Made by a program: the position numbers and the translations under genes. The notes beneath the pieces are model-generated. The model searched no databases and had not been told where the DNA came from. It saw only the letters and a list, made by a program, of their open reading frames with translations. From assembly GCF_020497125.1 (NCBI RefSeq), contig NC_059072.1:269682045-269746044 (forward strand): a DNA stretch of 64,000 bases, written 5' to 3'. This stretch comes from Mauremys mutica (lineage: Eukaryota > Chordata > Testudines > Geoemydidae). Shown one piece after another: positions 33,131 through 44,429 of the stretch (the first letter of the stretch is position 1; every line of letters begins with the position of its first letter).

Positions 33131-35620
33131 TGACACTGAGGAACCTTGCCTATGGCTCCCACCCAGATGAGAGATCGAGTTCCTCAGGAGAGAGGTCCCT
33201 CAAGAGGAATATGGAAGGAGGTTGGGAAGGAGAGGAACAAACAAACAGAAGGGTGTATCCCACTTCCACAGTGCATAAGACCCACTGGGCTGAAGTAATC
33301 TGGGATCAAACACTGAGGAAATGGAATAGATGGTTTGTGAACACAGGGGAAGGAGAGACTGGAATCATGGAAACAAGTCTGGTGTCCTCGACTGAACCAT
33401 CAGCCTGGCTGCTTAGTATCCCCAGGGCATTTAGATGGACCAGGAGATGCTGAAAAAGCAGCAAGAGTCAGTATGTATCTATAATTCCTACTCTTTTTCC
33501 TTGATAGGTCTTGGCAAAAGTGGGGTATCAGTGGAAGAGCTGAGGAGGAAAGTGTTTCCTGGATGTGGCAGAGTGTATATGCCCAATGACTTCAGAGTTA
33601 CCCTGGAGTCCTATATTCTATGAAGCTCATCATACATCTGAGATGAAAAGAGGGATGACTCTTTAAATGGCAGGTCCAGCATCGCCCGTGGAACTTATTT
33701 GTGGCTACAGCCTTCAGAGTTGCTGAAGCACCTGCGCACAGTAATTGCAGAAGCCATCATCCTAGTACCTCAGTCCAAACCAGCCTGAAGTAATGTTCTC
33801 ATCCCCAACTTCTCTTAATCTACTAGCAAAAAGAACTCCTGCTTAGCATCCTCAGGTAACTTGTCCTTACATTTCAGAATAGAGTTCTAGATATTAAAGT
33901 CATATCACCTTAATGAAGCCTGCTGGTGGCAATTCTTAGCTATAACCCTACCATTGAATACATTTTTCTACTGAACAAGTCCAGCTTTTTGGCATCCCTT
34001 GATGTAGGGGTAGATGCCTGTGGCCCCTAGTGTTCCCTCTCATTGTCAGACAAGATAAAATGCTCAAAACTCTGGGAGGGACATAATATCTATGTTCCAT
34101 CATTTGGATGTGGGAGGGAGAGAGAAATGAGATTGCCAAAGAGTCTTGATAGAGTCTAAAATTGCCTCATTAATTGGCAGTGCCACCCAAAATGGAGCAG
34201 CAGAGGCAGAATATCAATGAGGCTTCTAGAAGATTCCCTAACCTGAATGTCCAAGCCTGAAGCTACCCTTTTTAAAAGCTCCTGGTGAGCCTCGTAGCCC
34301 ATCAGGAGGAGGTGAAGGTACACCCAAGGAAACTGCTTTATCTGGAGGGGAGGATGAAGCTAATACAGGTTAATGCTGTGCCTCCTTTCTTAGGCCTGGG
34401 CTACACTAGCAGGGGGGTTCAAACTAAGATACGCAACTTCAGCTACGCTATTCACGAAGTATCTTAGTTCGACTTACCTGGCCATCCTCATGGCGGCGAG
34501 TTGACTGCCGCGGTGCCCCCGTCGACTGCGCTTACTCCTCCTGCCAAGGTGGAGTATGGGTGTCGATTAGCGGATCGATTTATCGTGTCCATACGAGATG
34601 CAATTAATCGATCCCCGATACATCGAACACTACCCACTGATCCGGCGGGTAGTATAGACATACCCTTAGCAGTCTTGCCAGATGCACTTGAAAACCTTCG
34701 TAATGCTCATTAGCAGTTCTAGCACCAAGCTCAGGATCATTAAAGGCTTGATGAGTTGACTCCCCACATCCAGCCAAGGAAAGTGAACCTGACTGACATG
34801 GAGATGACTGGGAAATGGGCAAATCCCCATGAGTTCAAGAAGGGCCAGTGAAAGGGCATTGGACCACAGTGTCTTGCAGGCCACATGTCCATGCCAGCAC
34901 CCATCACTGGGTCTCGCAAATACCGAGTGGTAAGGTCTAGTAGGGAAGCGGCAAGACAACCCATGGCTAGGAAACATAAGAGACAAGCTCTGAGTCAGAA
35001 GACGACGACGCGCCTTCTCCTGACCACCGATGGGTCAATTAAGTCATCTGATGCCAATAGTCCAGGGAAGAGCAAAGAGAAGCTGTCATCAATGGCTTCA
35101 CTCTCAATGGTACCGAAGGATGAGAGCTCTGGGATGCAGGTGGTTGAGTTGGTGCCAGGCACTGCACAGAGGGACTGGTGCCAAGTGATCTACCAGTACT
35201 GTAGGATTAATCTCCTGCACCACCAGGAACATTGGCACCAATAAGCACAGCAAATCTCTGGCAATTTGAAATGCCTCTATGTAGACTATGCCAGGATAGC
35301 CTTTGACCAGTGTGCAAGAGATGTAGACAAAGCCAGAATCGATAAAGGCACTGCTTAGAGACTGGAGATCTGCCTCTCTTAGCAGTGTCCTTGGAGCCTT
35401 CTGCTTCTTCCTGGGCACTGGTGAGGGTGAATGATGACAGAGCTCTGTCAGCATCGGAGGCTCACATCTCACAGATGCTGAAGAGCTTGGTACCCTCTCT
35501 GATCAAGAAGGCTTTGAAGGTGGTTTCAGAGCAACCTCCATCAAAAGAAGCTTCAGCCTGGCCTCTCAACCATTCTTGGTCCTAGGCTTGAAGTCTCTGT
35601 AAATCTAGCACTGATCTATG
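33131..35620 (-). pseudogene. DIRS gag-like region, heavily broken
   Basis: The minus strand around 33790-33590 reads GTRMMASAITVRRC, a stop-broken stretch, then MLDLPFKESSLFSSQMYDEL, and DSRVTLKSLGIYT. This pattern (TMASAxxMRR ... DLPF...LF ... SRxTLKSLGI) is characteristic of the ORF upstream of RT in DIRS elements. Higher coordinates give Ser/Pro-rich, low-complexity text (35104-35472 and 34604-34986) fitting the gag N-terminal half. Interrupted by the element at 34393-34666. Confidence 0.65.
34393..34666. mobile_element. Non-autonomous DNA element with TA flanks
   Basis: Left end GGCCTGGGCTACACTAG and right end TAGTATAGACATACCCT are imperfect inverted repeats. TA lies directly outside both (34391-34392 and 34667-34668), which would fit Tc1/mariner-type insertion but is weak as a two-base match. 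The inside is CpG-rich for this window (GGCGGCGAGTTGACTGCCGC; CGATCGATTTATCG). It has nested inverted motifs, such as AACTAAGATACG facing GTATCTTAGTT and ATTAATCGATCC facing GGATCGATTTAT. No transposase. Confidence 0.6.
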
Positions 35621-35899
35621 AGACTCACCCAAGCACTTCAAATAGCTAGAGTGCAGGTCGCTCACTGACATAGGCTTTGAGCACCCCAGCAGGACTTGAT
35701 GCCTGGTAATCAAGGCATCATTTGGTACCAATAATCAAACCCCAAACTTGGGGAACAGAGAAAAAACTAAGATACTAAACTAACTCAACAAAGATTAACT
35801 AACCTTAACATCATACAAATATGTAACTATATACAGGAAAAAAACATTCTGAGAGCACTTGCTAACGCAAGGCCAACAGATTCCAACAACCATCATAGG

Positions 35900-36090
35900 T
35901 AGTAAGAAGGAACAGAGGGAGATTGGGGGGTGGCTTTGCCCTTTATACCTGCATGCAGTGGAGTGTTGTGCAGAGGTCAAGCTGTCCCAATGAGTACACG
36001 GAGGGGAATAATTTCTGACAACTGAGCTCAGGATGCACACACCAAGAGTGGAACGTACATGTGCAATCACTCGAAGAACTATTCAGTCTT
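35900..36090 (-). repeat. Terminal region of the DIRS-like element
   Basis: Contains CCCTTTATACCTGCATGCAG and ends with CATGTGCAATCACTCGAAGA ACTATTC-type sequence, the terminal motif I associate with DIRS-type repeats of turtles. On the minus strand this is the upstream end of the element. Its exact outer boundary is uncertain. Confidence 0.55.
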
Positions 36091-38079
36091 GTCACCTCCA
36101 TTGCTACCTGGTGAAACTGACTGCCTGGACAGTTCAGAAGGTTCTACAGTCACAAACACACACCAGGCTGTTTATCCTTCACCAAGGTGTGCATTTATAT
36201 CCTTCTTACATCACAGTAACATGCATTACAGGCTTATAGCAAGGACAAGCCCCTCAAACCTGCAGAGGAATTATTATTACGATGTTATTACCAAAAGTAA
36301 CTTATCTGTAAGTTTCTATCAAAGTGTGAACCAATTAGCACTATGATATGCTAATTGTTAAAAGTTAACCTAGTGGTGGTAATCACCATCTGTAGACAAA
36401 ATATTCATTTTACCTGCAGGTCCTTGAACACAGCAGTAACCATATGGCACAGAGAGTTGGGCTTGTTCAGTGCATCTCTAATAAGATCTAGGTGACACAG
36501 ATAAGCTATGATAGGTGTCATAGTGAACAAGTGCAAGGACCTTTCACATCTGGATCCCTCATTTCTAATTAGGAATGAGTAAGACATCAGAGGGTCAGGT
36601 GACACTGTCTAACAGAGTGCATTGTTTGTATATGGATGAGGTATTGTAAGGCGAAAGTTTAAAAACAGCATCTCCAATTACCCTGTTTGGTGATACAACG
36701 GAATGACACCACGTTCTATCTTTAAACATGTGAAAGGTCAGAATTTTAGATCCAAATATGAAATTTCTTCCTCTCACTGTATGTTTATTATTATATTTAT
36801 TTAGATTTATAAAACAACTGAATTCCCATCAATGTTCTGGACACCCTTATGAAATTTCATTTTCAGAACTAGTATCTTAACAGGCTACTTATCTCACTCC
36901 AACAACATACAAATATGATCCAGAAGACAGTAATAAAGGCCAGGATTTTGGCTCCCTTGCTCACTTTGAGTAGCAGCATATTGCACAAGCAGCCCCATTG
37001 AAATCACACTTCCTACAGATTAAGGTCTCAGCTCTCAACCTCCCCCAAACATTGGGAGAAAGGACAGACCTTGCAGCTGTCAACAAGTCCAAGCTCTGGA
37101 AGACCAAGGAGCAGAGCACATTCCAAAGTTGAGAACCACACAACTCTCTTTTACTGAGTGAGTTCCAGCTCACCTCTCTGTGCTGAGGGGGAGAGGCTGT
37201 CTCTCACACAGCCAGATTGCAAACATTTTAGAGCTTTACAGGGCATTAAAAGTTTGAATCAGACCCAGAAACTTATTGGCGTCTGGTGCAGTTCCTGGAG
37301 CATTTGCTGCTGTAATGTGCTCATAGCATTGAAAATCCCTTTAATAAGTGGGCCACAGCATCCTGCACTACCTTCAGATTCTCCGACAGATTCTCCACTT
37401 ATGCTGGGTACAGATCAGAGGGTGGACTGTCAAGGAACTGGTCATAGATCCCTGGTTGTCTGCCTGTTTTCACACACAGGCTGGAGAAGCCTGGTAACTG
37501 TGGTCCTCAAAGAACCATATGCCATTTGAGGATTACAGGATCACATCACACTCTGTCATTCCAGCTGCTTATCCCTACCCCATGCATGAGGGGCTGCAGG
37601 GAGGGAGGTGTAGGAGCTAGAGTCCCTGATTCTACTCCTGCTGATGTTCCCTGATGCATAGGGGTGTCTCCAGCAGAGAGATTACAGGCAGTTTTCACTC
37701 CCTTTGTACTGCCTATAGGTTGTAAACAGAGTGGAGACTTCCTGGGAATCTTGCCCTCTGAGTAATCTCAAGGTGTAGACACATGGAGAACATATTATAA
37801 TTGTATTGCTTAATTTTCAGATGATTAATATACAAAACTGTTGCAAGGTCAATATTGTTTGGAAAATGTCACAATAATATTGCTAGGCACAAGTGGAAAA
37901 ATTGCTCTTAGCCATGGTCATTACTTCAACACCCACTGTTCCTGCATTTTCAGTAAAAATGGGTTAACAAGATAACACCATATCCTTCTTAATTGTTATT
38001 CCACATAGCGTCTGTTAAATTTCCCCTCTCCCATACACATGATATTGTAGAGGCAAGAATAAAGTTAGCGGTCTATTAC
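36091..38079. other. Unique DNA, no gene seen
   Basis: Frames of 60-123 codons (the longest is 37158-37529) have no family features. No repeat recognised. Confidence 0.4.
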
Positions 38080-38180
38080 GGAGTGGGTGGGTGGGTGGGT
38101 GAGGTTCTGTGGTCTGACATGTGCAGGAGGTCAGACTAGATGATTGTGATGGTCCCTTCTGGCCTTAAAGTCTATAAGGA
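38080..38180 (+). mobile_element. CR1 LINE 3' terminus, sense, with (GGGT)n
   Basis: GTGGGTGGGTGGGTGGGTGA leads into GGTTCTGTGGTCTGACATGT, GGAGGTCAGACTAGATGATT and CCCTTCTGGCCTTAAAGTCT, the 3' UTR of a CR1. Only the tail remains. Confidence 0.75.
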
Positions 38181-38245
38181 AATTTTCTATAGTTTCTGAA
38201 GAACACATGCAACGGATGTTTGTCACATTGCTCACTGCACTACAG

Positions 38246-38456
38246 CAGGGGTTCTCAAACTGGGGGTCGTGACCCTTGGGGGGGGTTGTGAGGTTATTAC
38301 ATGAGTTGTCAGCCTCCACTCTAAACCCTGCTTTGCCTCCAGCATTTACAATGATGTTAAATATATTTTAAAAGTGTTTTTATTTTATAAAGGGGGTCAC
38401 ACTCAGAGGCTTACTATGTGAAAGGGGTCACCAGTACAAAAGTTTGAAAACCACTG
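38246..38456. mobile_element. hAT element with exact 8-bp target duplication
   Basis: Begins CAGGGGTTCTCAAACTGGGG and ends TACAAAAGTTTGAAAACCACTG: terminal inverted repeats of hAT type. CACTACAG occurs directly on both sides (38238-38245 and 38457-38464). It is the same family as 43243-43462 but in inverted orientation (shared GCTTTGCCTCCAGCATTTA in one, its complement in the other). 211 bp, no coding capacity. Confidence 0.93.
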
Positions 38457-38580
38457 CACTACAGGAAGGCACTTGGATACTATGGTGATCTTGTGGTATA
38501 AGAACTTGACTAGAAGAGAATAAATATGCTGAGCAATGGAGATCATCTCTCTAGGATGGTATGTGGTATATTCCAAAAGT

Positions 38581-38751
38581 TCATAGAATTACAGAATATC
38601 AGGATTGGAAGGGACCTCAGGAGGTCATCTAGTCCAACCCCCTGGCACATATTTGCCCCAGATCCCTAAATGGCCCCTTCAAGGATTGAGCTTACAACCC
38701 TGAGTTTAACAGGCCAATGCTCAAACCACTGAGCTATTCCTCCCCACCCAA
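38581..38751 (-). mobile_element. Tortoise-type (Cry) tRNA-derived SINE, antisense
   Basis: The right part, read on the minus strand, is GGGTGGGGAGGAATAGCTCA, TGGTTTGAGCATTGGCCTG, then TTGTAAGCTCAATCCTTGAA, giving Pol III box A and box B. The left part (ATCAGGATTGGAAGGGACCT, AGGTCATCTAGTCCAACCCC) is a CR1-type 3' tail. A SINE whose tail matches a partner LINE is expected to use that LINE's RT; this pairing is the established feature of the turtle Pol III SINE. Confidence 0.9.
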
Positions 38752-39185
38752 GTCATAAAATTCAGTGTCTAGAGAGGATATAGAGTGGTTCACTGCATTT
38801 TATCCCCTGATCTGTGCTGTATCTGCACCTCACAACTTGTTCCCATGTTTATAAATGATTAATCTGAGCCTTTGTATTGCAAATGGTATTTTATAATTTG
38901 CTTTAAAGCACACATGAAGCAGTCTTATTTTACTACCTGTTGGACACATCTCAAACTGTGCTATCTTTGGGTCCTCTCTGAAAATTTTGTAACTTGCCTA
39001 ACCTCTAATTCTGTGGCTCTCTCTGCCACTTCCACAGCCACCCAGATTTGTGAAAAACACTACTTTGCTGGGGGAAAAAGTAGGGAGGGTTCTTGTAGCA
39101 ATGGGAAAACACTAATGTTTATACAGTCAGAGTTCTGAGGGACTAAACTTGGTAATGTGCTAATGCTTAGTGCAATGCTTTCTTG
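38752..39185. other. Unique DNA, nothing recognised
   Basis: The 88-codon frame 38872-39138 has no family features. Confidence 0.4.
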
Positions 39186-39965
39186 GGGTACCTAGGACTG
39201 AGAGTCACTTTGTAACTTGGCCCACCTCCAGCGAGGTGGAGAATTGTTTGTGTTTAACTGGGTGTCAGCTCCCTGACACCCCCAGTCTACTAGCTACACA
39301 ACCTCCTCAGGGCAATGCTAGCCCTCACATTGCTTTGCTGGCTACCAGTATGTACACAATACTCCCTGAGCCCCTGTGAAGTGTTCCACTGGGATAACCA
39401 GCCTGTCCCTGGGGCAGGGCCACCACTGCATACCAGCCCCAAACATGCACTGCCACATTCAGTCTCAGTTAAGGAGGCTTATTCTTTTCTAACAAAGGTT
39501 AAACAAACAACACAGTCTTAAGTCAGTTCCTCGCTCCTAGGTTTCAGGGTCACCCTTCCTAGGGGTCTCTGACATTCCAGCTATGGCAGTTTCCTAGCCA
39601 CAGACAACTCTGTTGCCCTCTTGGAACAGCAGTCACAGGGTTGCGTCCCTGGACCCCCTTGCTCCATAACTCACCGCAGGAGTTGGCTTCAACTTGGCCT
39701 ACCTGCAGGCTTTTATAGACCCAGGTGTAGCCCAACCCTCTTTACATTAGCTGGATTAGGCTCACCTGCTCCAGTCAGGGAGCACTGGACCCAGGCTATC
39801 CACAGAGACCAGCTACCCTGGGACACAGCCCTTGCCACTGGCTACTCACAGAAATACCAGGTTTACTGTCTTCAAGGAGATAGTGTACACAGAAGCTTGT
39901 TTGATTCGACTGAGGGTCAGCTCCTACATAACATCACAGCACTGAGATAGATTTATAAAACAATG

Positions 39966-39971
39966 TTTATT
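39966..39971 (-). promoter_or_regulatory. Candidate polyA signal of the antisense LTR
   Basis: AATAAA on the minus strand, about 250 nt downstream of the TATA-like site at 40221-40230, as expected in an LTR. Confidence 0.45.
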
Positions 39972-40220
39972 TGTAAAGATTAATATTTAAGAGAGCGCGA
40001 GTAAGGATAATGGACACAGAAAGGTTATATATAAAACAAAATCACAACATGCTTTCTAGAGATTAAACTTAATAGGCTAACTGCCTAACTAAGGAAGTCT
40101 CTCTAACCCCCAATGTCTTCTGCAGTATTTCCCACCAGAGAAGGTTGGGATCCTATTTTTATGAATGCAATCACACTGCCCCATTACTTCCTCAGGTGTA
40201 AGATAAAAGATTTCGGTCTC

Positions 40221-40230
40221 CCCTTATATT
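40221..40230 (-). promoter_or_regulatory. Candidate TATA box of the antisense LTR
   Basis: AATATAAGGG on the minus strand. Supported only by spacing to the AATAAA at 39966-39971. Confidence 0.4.
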
Positions 40231-40457
40231 CCCAAAGCCACTGTCTGTACACAGAGTCACAATGACCCCCCCGTGGTTTATTCCTTGGTGTGCTGAATCC
40301 ATGCTATCACTGATTTTGTATGCTTACAATGTGTTGCCTTACAATGCTTAATTTACAAGTGAACTGAACCAGAGATGTGAATATACATCGTTTGTCTGGA
40401 AGAAGCCTGTCTGTCAATACTGCCTTGAGTCAGACTTTAGGGAACATATTTTCATAG

Positions 40458-40492
<35 letters not shown>
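40458..40492. repeat. (GATA)n microsatellite
   Basis: About eight GATA units followed by GACA variants. Confidence 0.95.
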
Positions 40493-42328
40493 CAGACACC
40501 ACATCTTACATGATATTTGAACATACATTTCTCAATGATATTAATGACCATTGTGACCCCAGCTTTTACTGAAGACCTCACATGACATTCTTTATGGATT
40601 AAATGCCACAAAAGCAGTGTGCTAGGTGTAGTAAGTTTGTCCCATTGCCAGTTTGGCACCGATGGGTTCTTAGGGTCACACTTAGTAATTGAAATCATCA
40701 CATGGTATGCTCTCATTATAAAAGATTTATATACATTAGAGTCCTGTCTCTGAGATATGTGGAGAGATGTTCAGTTCCCTCTCTCACACATACTGTGAGT
40801 GGTTTGCAGTGCCTCCTATTTGTAGTGATCGTTACTGGGATAGAAAGGTCTGCTTGCTGGAGAGGTGATCATTATCTTGGTTCATTTGCTTTGTTGTAAA
40901 TATATTATTTGTATAAGCTCTCTTTTCATTCCTAAGAGCATGACTTCCTAATTTACCTTCCTAACAGCAGAGCTAAAATGTCAAGTGGTTTGAAGAACCA
41001 AACTGAAGTTCTTCTGTTACTTTGGGGCCCCTACCCTAATGTGATACTCCCGAAAGCAGCTGTACCCCACATTTTATCCTTCCTCTGGAGGAAACATTAT
41101 GGACTCCGTTCTGCCAAGGCTTTATGTACATGCTAAACTTTATGCACAGGGATCAGCCCCATTGAAGTCAATGGCACAACTCAGAGTGAGTAAGTTAAAT
41201 ATATCTTAAGTTTTTATAGACCCAGGACTTATTACAGTAAAAGCAATAAAGCATTTTCTGAGAGGAATGGTGCCCCAAAGAGTAGACTCATCAGAGGTGG
41301 AAAGGTTCCTGCCTTTGATTTTTAGGAATTCCTATGTGTAGCTAGAGGCTTTGATAAATTGACAGTTACATATTTGCAATATCCCTCCTCTCTTAACTTC
41401 TCCCTACGGTTTTTTTCCTATTAATTTTTTATTAAATAACCCCTCCCTATTGTTTTGTAACATCTCATCCTCCCTTTCATTGAATTATACCTGAAACTAG
41501 TTTGGCAAGCTTTATAGGGCAGGTATAATGATTTATCATCTGTACCATGATATGCCTAGCACATTTTGGATGCCGTAAATAATAATAAAACAGTCTGTCA
41601 ATAACTAGCATTCTGAGCGGAAACTCAGTTTCTGTTTTTAAACTTTCAGTTACTGCAGCTACAAAATACATTTTGTACATTTGCTTTTAACTGGTTTCAG
41701 TGTTCATTTCTTTACATTCTTTTTATGTCAGGTGGAATGTTACTGATCATATGATGCTGCAGACAAGGTTTCCTTGCAAATGAGATGGTGAGTCTCAGTG
41801 GATTTGCCTGCACTGACTGCATAAGTACAGATTAATAAAGGACTAGTGGAAGGCAGGTAAGTGCACAGCCCTGGGACTGGGCAAATATATTCTTTTAATC
41901 CATTTATTGACTGAAATGTTGTTATAATAAGCCAACTTTGTATTTTAGGTGTATGGCAACAGATAGGAAAACTCCTGGAAGGTAAGCTTGAGCTTCAAAA
42001 TATGGTAGAACAGGAAGGTCAATCAAAAGTAAATCAAAAATTCACTGTCAATCCCACCACTACTGTGACCTGTCTCATTTTATTCTGAGCAATCATAGTC
42101 ACTTCAAGAATAAATCAACAAGTGTAGACTTCTAATTTCACTTAGTCAGCACCCAGAGGACACCAGGTCATGATCTATGCATTATACTCCCTCTCTCCTC
42201 CCAATCTGACATATGGAGAATAAGAATCTAGAGCTTGATCTCCACTATGAAAACTTTCCTACTAACACTACTGAAATTCAAGACAGCATGTTGTTTGTCT
42301 TAGCTCTTTAGTTCCATATTATATGATA
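40493..42328. other. Unique AT-rich DNA, no gene seen
   Basis: Frames of 65-67 codons only. About 41140-41190 (GCCCCATTGAAGTCAATGGC) is a short palindromic remnant of the dispersed foldback type. Nothing else recognised. Confidence 0.4.
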
Positions 42329-42460
42329 TCCGGGGCGGCTCCAGGCCCCAGCATGCCAAGCGCGTGCTTGGGGCGGCATGCCACGGGGGGCGCTCTGCCG
42401 GTCGCCGGGAGGGCGGCAGGTGGCTCCGGTGGACCTCCCGCAGGCCCTCCTGTTGTCCAG
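42329..42460. mobile_element. hAT element, left part
   Basis: CCGGGGCGGCTCCAGGCCCC, then GCGCGTGCTTGGGGCGGCAT and GGTGGACCTCCCGCAGG. This is the left half of the family present complete at 56452-56733, there bounded by target duplications. Here it runs into the G-rich array and no right end is seen. Confidence 0.65.
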
Positions 42461-42880
42461 GGCTGCTCGTGGACACAGCGCACTGAGGCTTCACGAGAGG
42501 GAGAGGCAGGGGTAAGAGGCGTGGTAAGGGGGCTGGGGCCGGGGCTTGGAGGGTTGGATAAGGGGCAGGGAGTCCTGGGGACAGCCAGGAGACAGGGAAG
42601 TGGCAGAGGTTCTGGGGGGGGTGGTTAGGGGATGGGGACCAGGGGGTTGGATCGTGGGCGTTCCGGGGGTCTGTCAGGACTCGGTAGGGGGGTGGATAGG
42701 GGTCGGGGCAGTCAGGGGACAGGGAGCGGGGGGGGTTGTGGGGGTGGGGTCCCAGGGTGGTGATTGGGGAAGGGGTCTCGGGAGGGCGGTCATTGGACAA
42801 AGAGCAGGATGGGTCAGGGATTCTGAGGGGGGAAGTTGAGGGGCAGGAAGTGGGTGGGGTCAGATAGGGGGGAGGGCCAG
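42461..42880. repeat. G-rich minisatellite-like array (plus strand)
   Basis: About 400 bp of G-rich plus strand. Irregular units of about 30-60 bp combine GGGGACAGGGAG, GGGGTTGGAT, GGGGTCC(C/T)GGG and GGGGGTGGTT motifs. Many runs of 3-8 G lie within short distance, so G-quadruplexes are possible. It ends with GTTTGGGGAGGCACAGCCTT. The overlapping frames (Gly-rich plus, Pro-rich minus, up to 166 codons) are low-complexity by-products. Probably part of a dispersed turtle repeat joined to the hAT piece. Confidence 0.7.
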
Positions 42881-43242
42881 GTTGTTTGGGGAGGCACAGC
42901 CTTCCCTACCCTAAAGCTCATTCAGCAATTTGAGGCTTGCAGACAGCTATTTAACACAAAGAGCCAAGCTGTTATCTTTTCCCTTAGGGCTACTGTCCTT
43001 TTCACTTCTCAAATACCAAATTATAGTCTACATTTAATTCCAGTGCCATTGGGAGATTTATGTCAGGGGAGGGTAGCCTCATTTAAAATTAGCCACTTTA
43101 GATTAACAGTGATAGAGCCAAGAGAGCCATGGGGGAGGGATCACATAAGAAGAGCAATATCCTACATCACCTACCTCCTTCCCAACCCTACCAAGGGAGA
43201 CCCCCCTCCCCTGCACTCCCCGAGGCTCCAGAGGGGTTAATT
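42881..43242. other. Intergenic, nothing recognised
   Basis: The 134-codon frame 42836-43240 has no family features and starts in the G-rich array. Confidence 0.4.
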
Positions 43243-43462
43243 CAGTGGTTCTCAAACTTTTGTACTGGTGACCTCTTTCACATAGCAAACTTCTGAGTGC
43301 AACCACCCCCCCTTATAAATTAAAAACACTTTTTATATATTTAACACTATTATAAATGCTGGAGGCAAAGCAGGGTTTGAGGTGGAGGCTGACAGTTCAC
43401 GATCCCCCGTAATAACCTCGTGACCCCTTGAGGGGTCCCGACCCCCAGTTTGAGACCCCCTG
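43243..43462. mobile_element. hAT element with exact 8-bp target duplication
   Basis: Begins CAGTGGTTCTCAAACTTTTG and ends CCCCAGTTTGAGACCCCCTG. GGTTAATT occurs directly on both sides (43235-43242 and 43463-43470). 220 bp, no coding capacity. Same family as 38246-38456 in the opposite orientation. Confidence 0.94.
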
Positions 43463-43671
43463 GGTTAATTTAATTTTAGCATCCTGTGTCCATTCTCATG
43501 CATGTGCTATTTTGAGCATTTCAGTTTTCACAACATAGGCTCATCCCAGATTCTGGAACAAGCTCAAATGCTCAGTCCGTGGAGTATGTACATAAGCTAT
43601 ACTAAAGACAAACCCACAGTAACCGTCTCCAGTTTGTGAGGGACCCTGTGGAGTCAGTCTCTAGGAAACAG

Positions 43672-43907
43672 ATAAATTCATGGAGGTTAAGTCCATTAAT
43701 GGCTATTAGCCAGGATAGGTAAGGACTGGTGTCCCTAGCCTCTGTTTGTCAGAGGGTGGAGATGGATGGCAGGAGAGAGATCACTTAATCATTACTTGTT
43801 AGGTTCACTTCCTCTGGGGCACCTGGCATTGGCCACTGTCTGCAGACAGGACACTGGGCTAGATGGACCTTTGGTCTGACCCAGTGTGGCCGTTCTTATA
43901 TTCTAAC
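43672..43907 (+). mobile_element. CR1 LINE 3' fragment, sense
   Basis: AAATTCATGGAGGTTAAGTC, TTAATGGCTATTAGCCAGGA, GGGGCACCTGGCATTGGCCA, ACTGGGCTAGATGGACCTTT and CTGACCCAGTGTGGCCGTTC, ending TTCTTATATTCTA. This is the 3' UTR of the CR1 group whose antisense copies are at 8654, 16453 and 57351. Confidence 0.9.
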
Positions 43908-44429
43908 CTAAATGAACCCAAAGTTATGGAGACAGATATGAATCAAGGAAGCCAGCAGAGTATCAGAAACTTGGAAAAATCTCTGACTGGATGGGCTCAG
44001 GCATTTGGTCACAAGCTGAGGTGGTTCAAAAGTTTTGAATTTTTTTTTTAAGCAGAATTTTTTTTTATTGTTTCTTTAAACAATCAAACACAGCAAGCAG
44101 CAAATATTTGGCCACACACTTCTGAAACCCCAAACCATGTTCAGGTTTTGGCAGACTAATTTCAGCTTTTCAATTAAAAAAAAACACAACAAATTTTGAA
44201 GGAAAGCAGACATTGTCCGTGATTTTTTTCTGCTTTTTAAAACCCCCTAGTTTTCAATCCAAAAAAGTTTTGACCGAAAATATTTGTCCAACCCTTTTAA
44301 TGAGCTTTAGTGCCTTTTAGCACTAGCTGATGCTGAGAACCAGTGATACCTTGTAAAGGTGACTTGAAAAGAAGTTTTCTCAAAACTGGGTTTGTGCTGA
44401 GATTCAGGTTTTTAAATTATTATTTTTCC
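43908..44429. other. AT-rich DNA with an old palindromic repeat
   Basis: About 44030-44300 consists of T- and A-runs with facing motifs (AGTTTTGAATTTTTTT; AATCCAAAAAAGTTTTGACC). It resembles 13735-13905, probably the same old family. No gene seen. Confidence 0.45.

Larger units (their letters stand above)
32503..36090 (-). mobile_element. DIRS-like retroelement, antisense, 3'-truncated
   Basis: Minus-strand order: terminal repeat (about 36090-35900), gag-like region, then RT, ending near 32503. DIRS elements normally carry a tyrosine recombinase and often a methyltransferase-like domain after or beside the RT; none is visible here, so the 3' half is lost. A 274-bp DNA element (34393-34666) sits inside gag. 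Many stops and frame changes make it inactive. Confidence 0.78.
39186..40420 (-). repeat. LTR-like dispersed repeat, antisense
   Basis: Read on the minus strand it has a TATA-like AATATAAGGG at about 40230-40221, then a leader of about 250 bp (containing TTTTGTTTTATATATAACC), then AATAAA at 39971-39966, then a long GC-richer tail. This order and the local sequence style match the LTR-like repeat at the end of the window. LTR ends and a target duplication were not found. Frames of 68-109 codons on the plus strand are not supported. Confidence 0.5.

Noticed and set aside
42300..42839. Proline-rich (minus) and glycine-rich (plus) frames up to 166 codons
   Set aside because: Low-complexity translation of the G-rich array.
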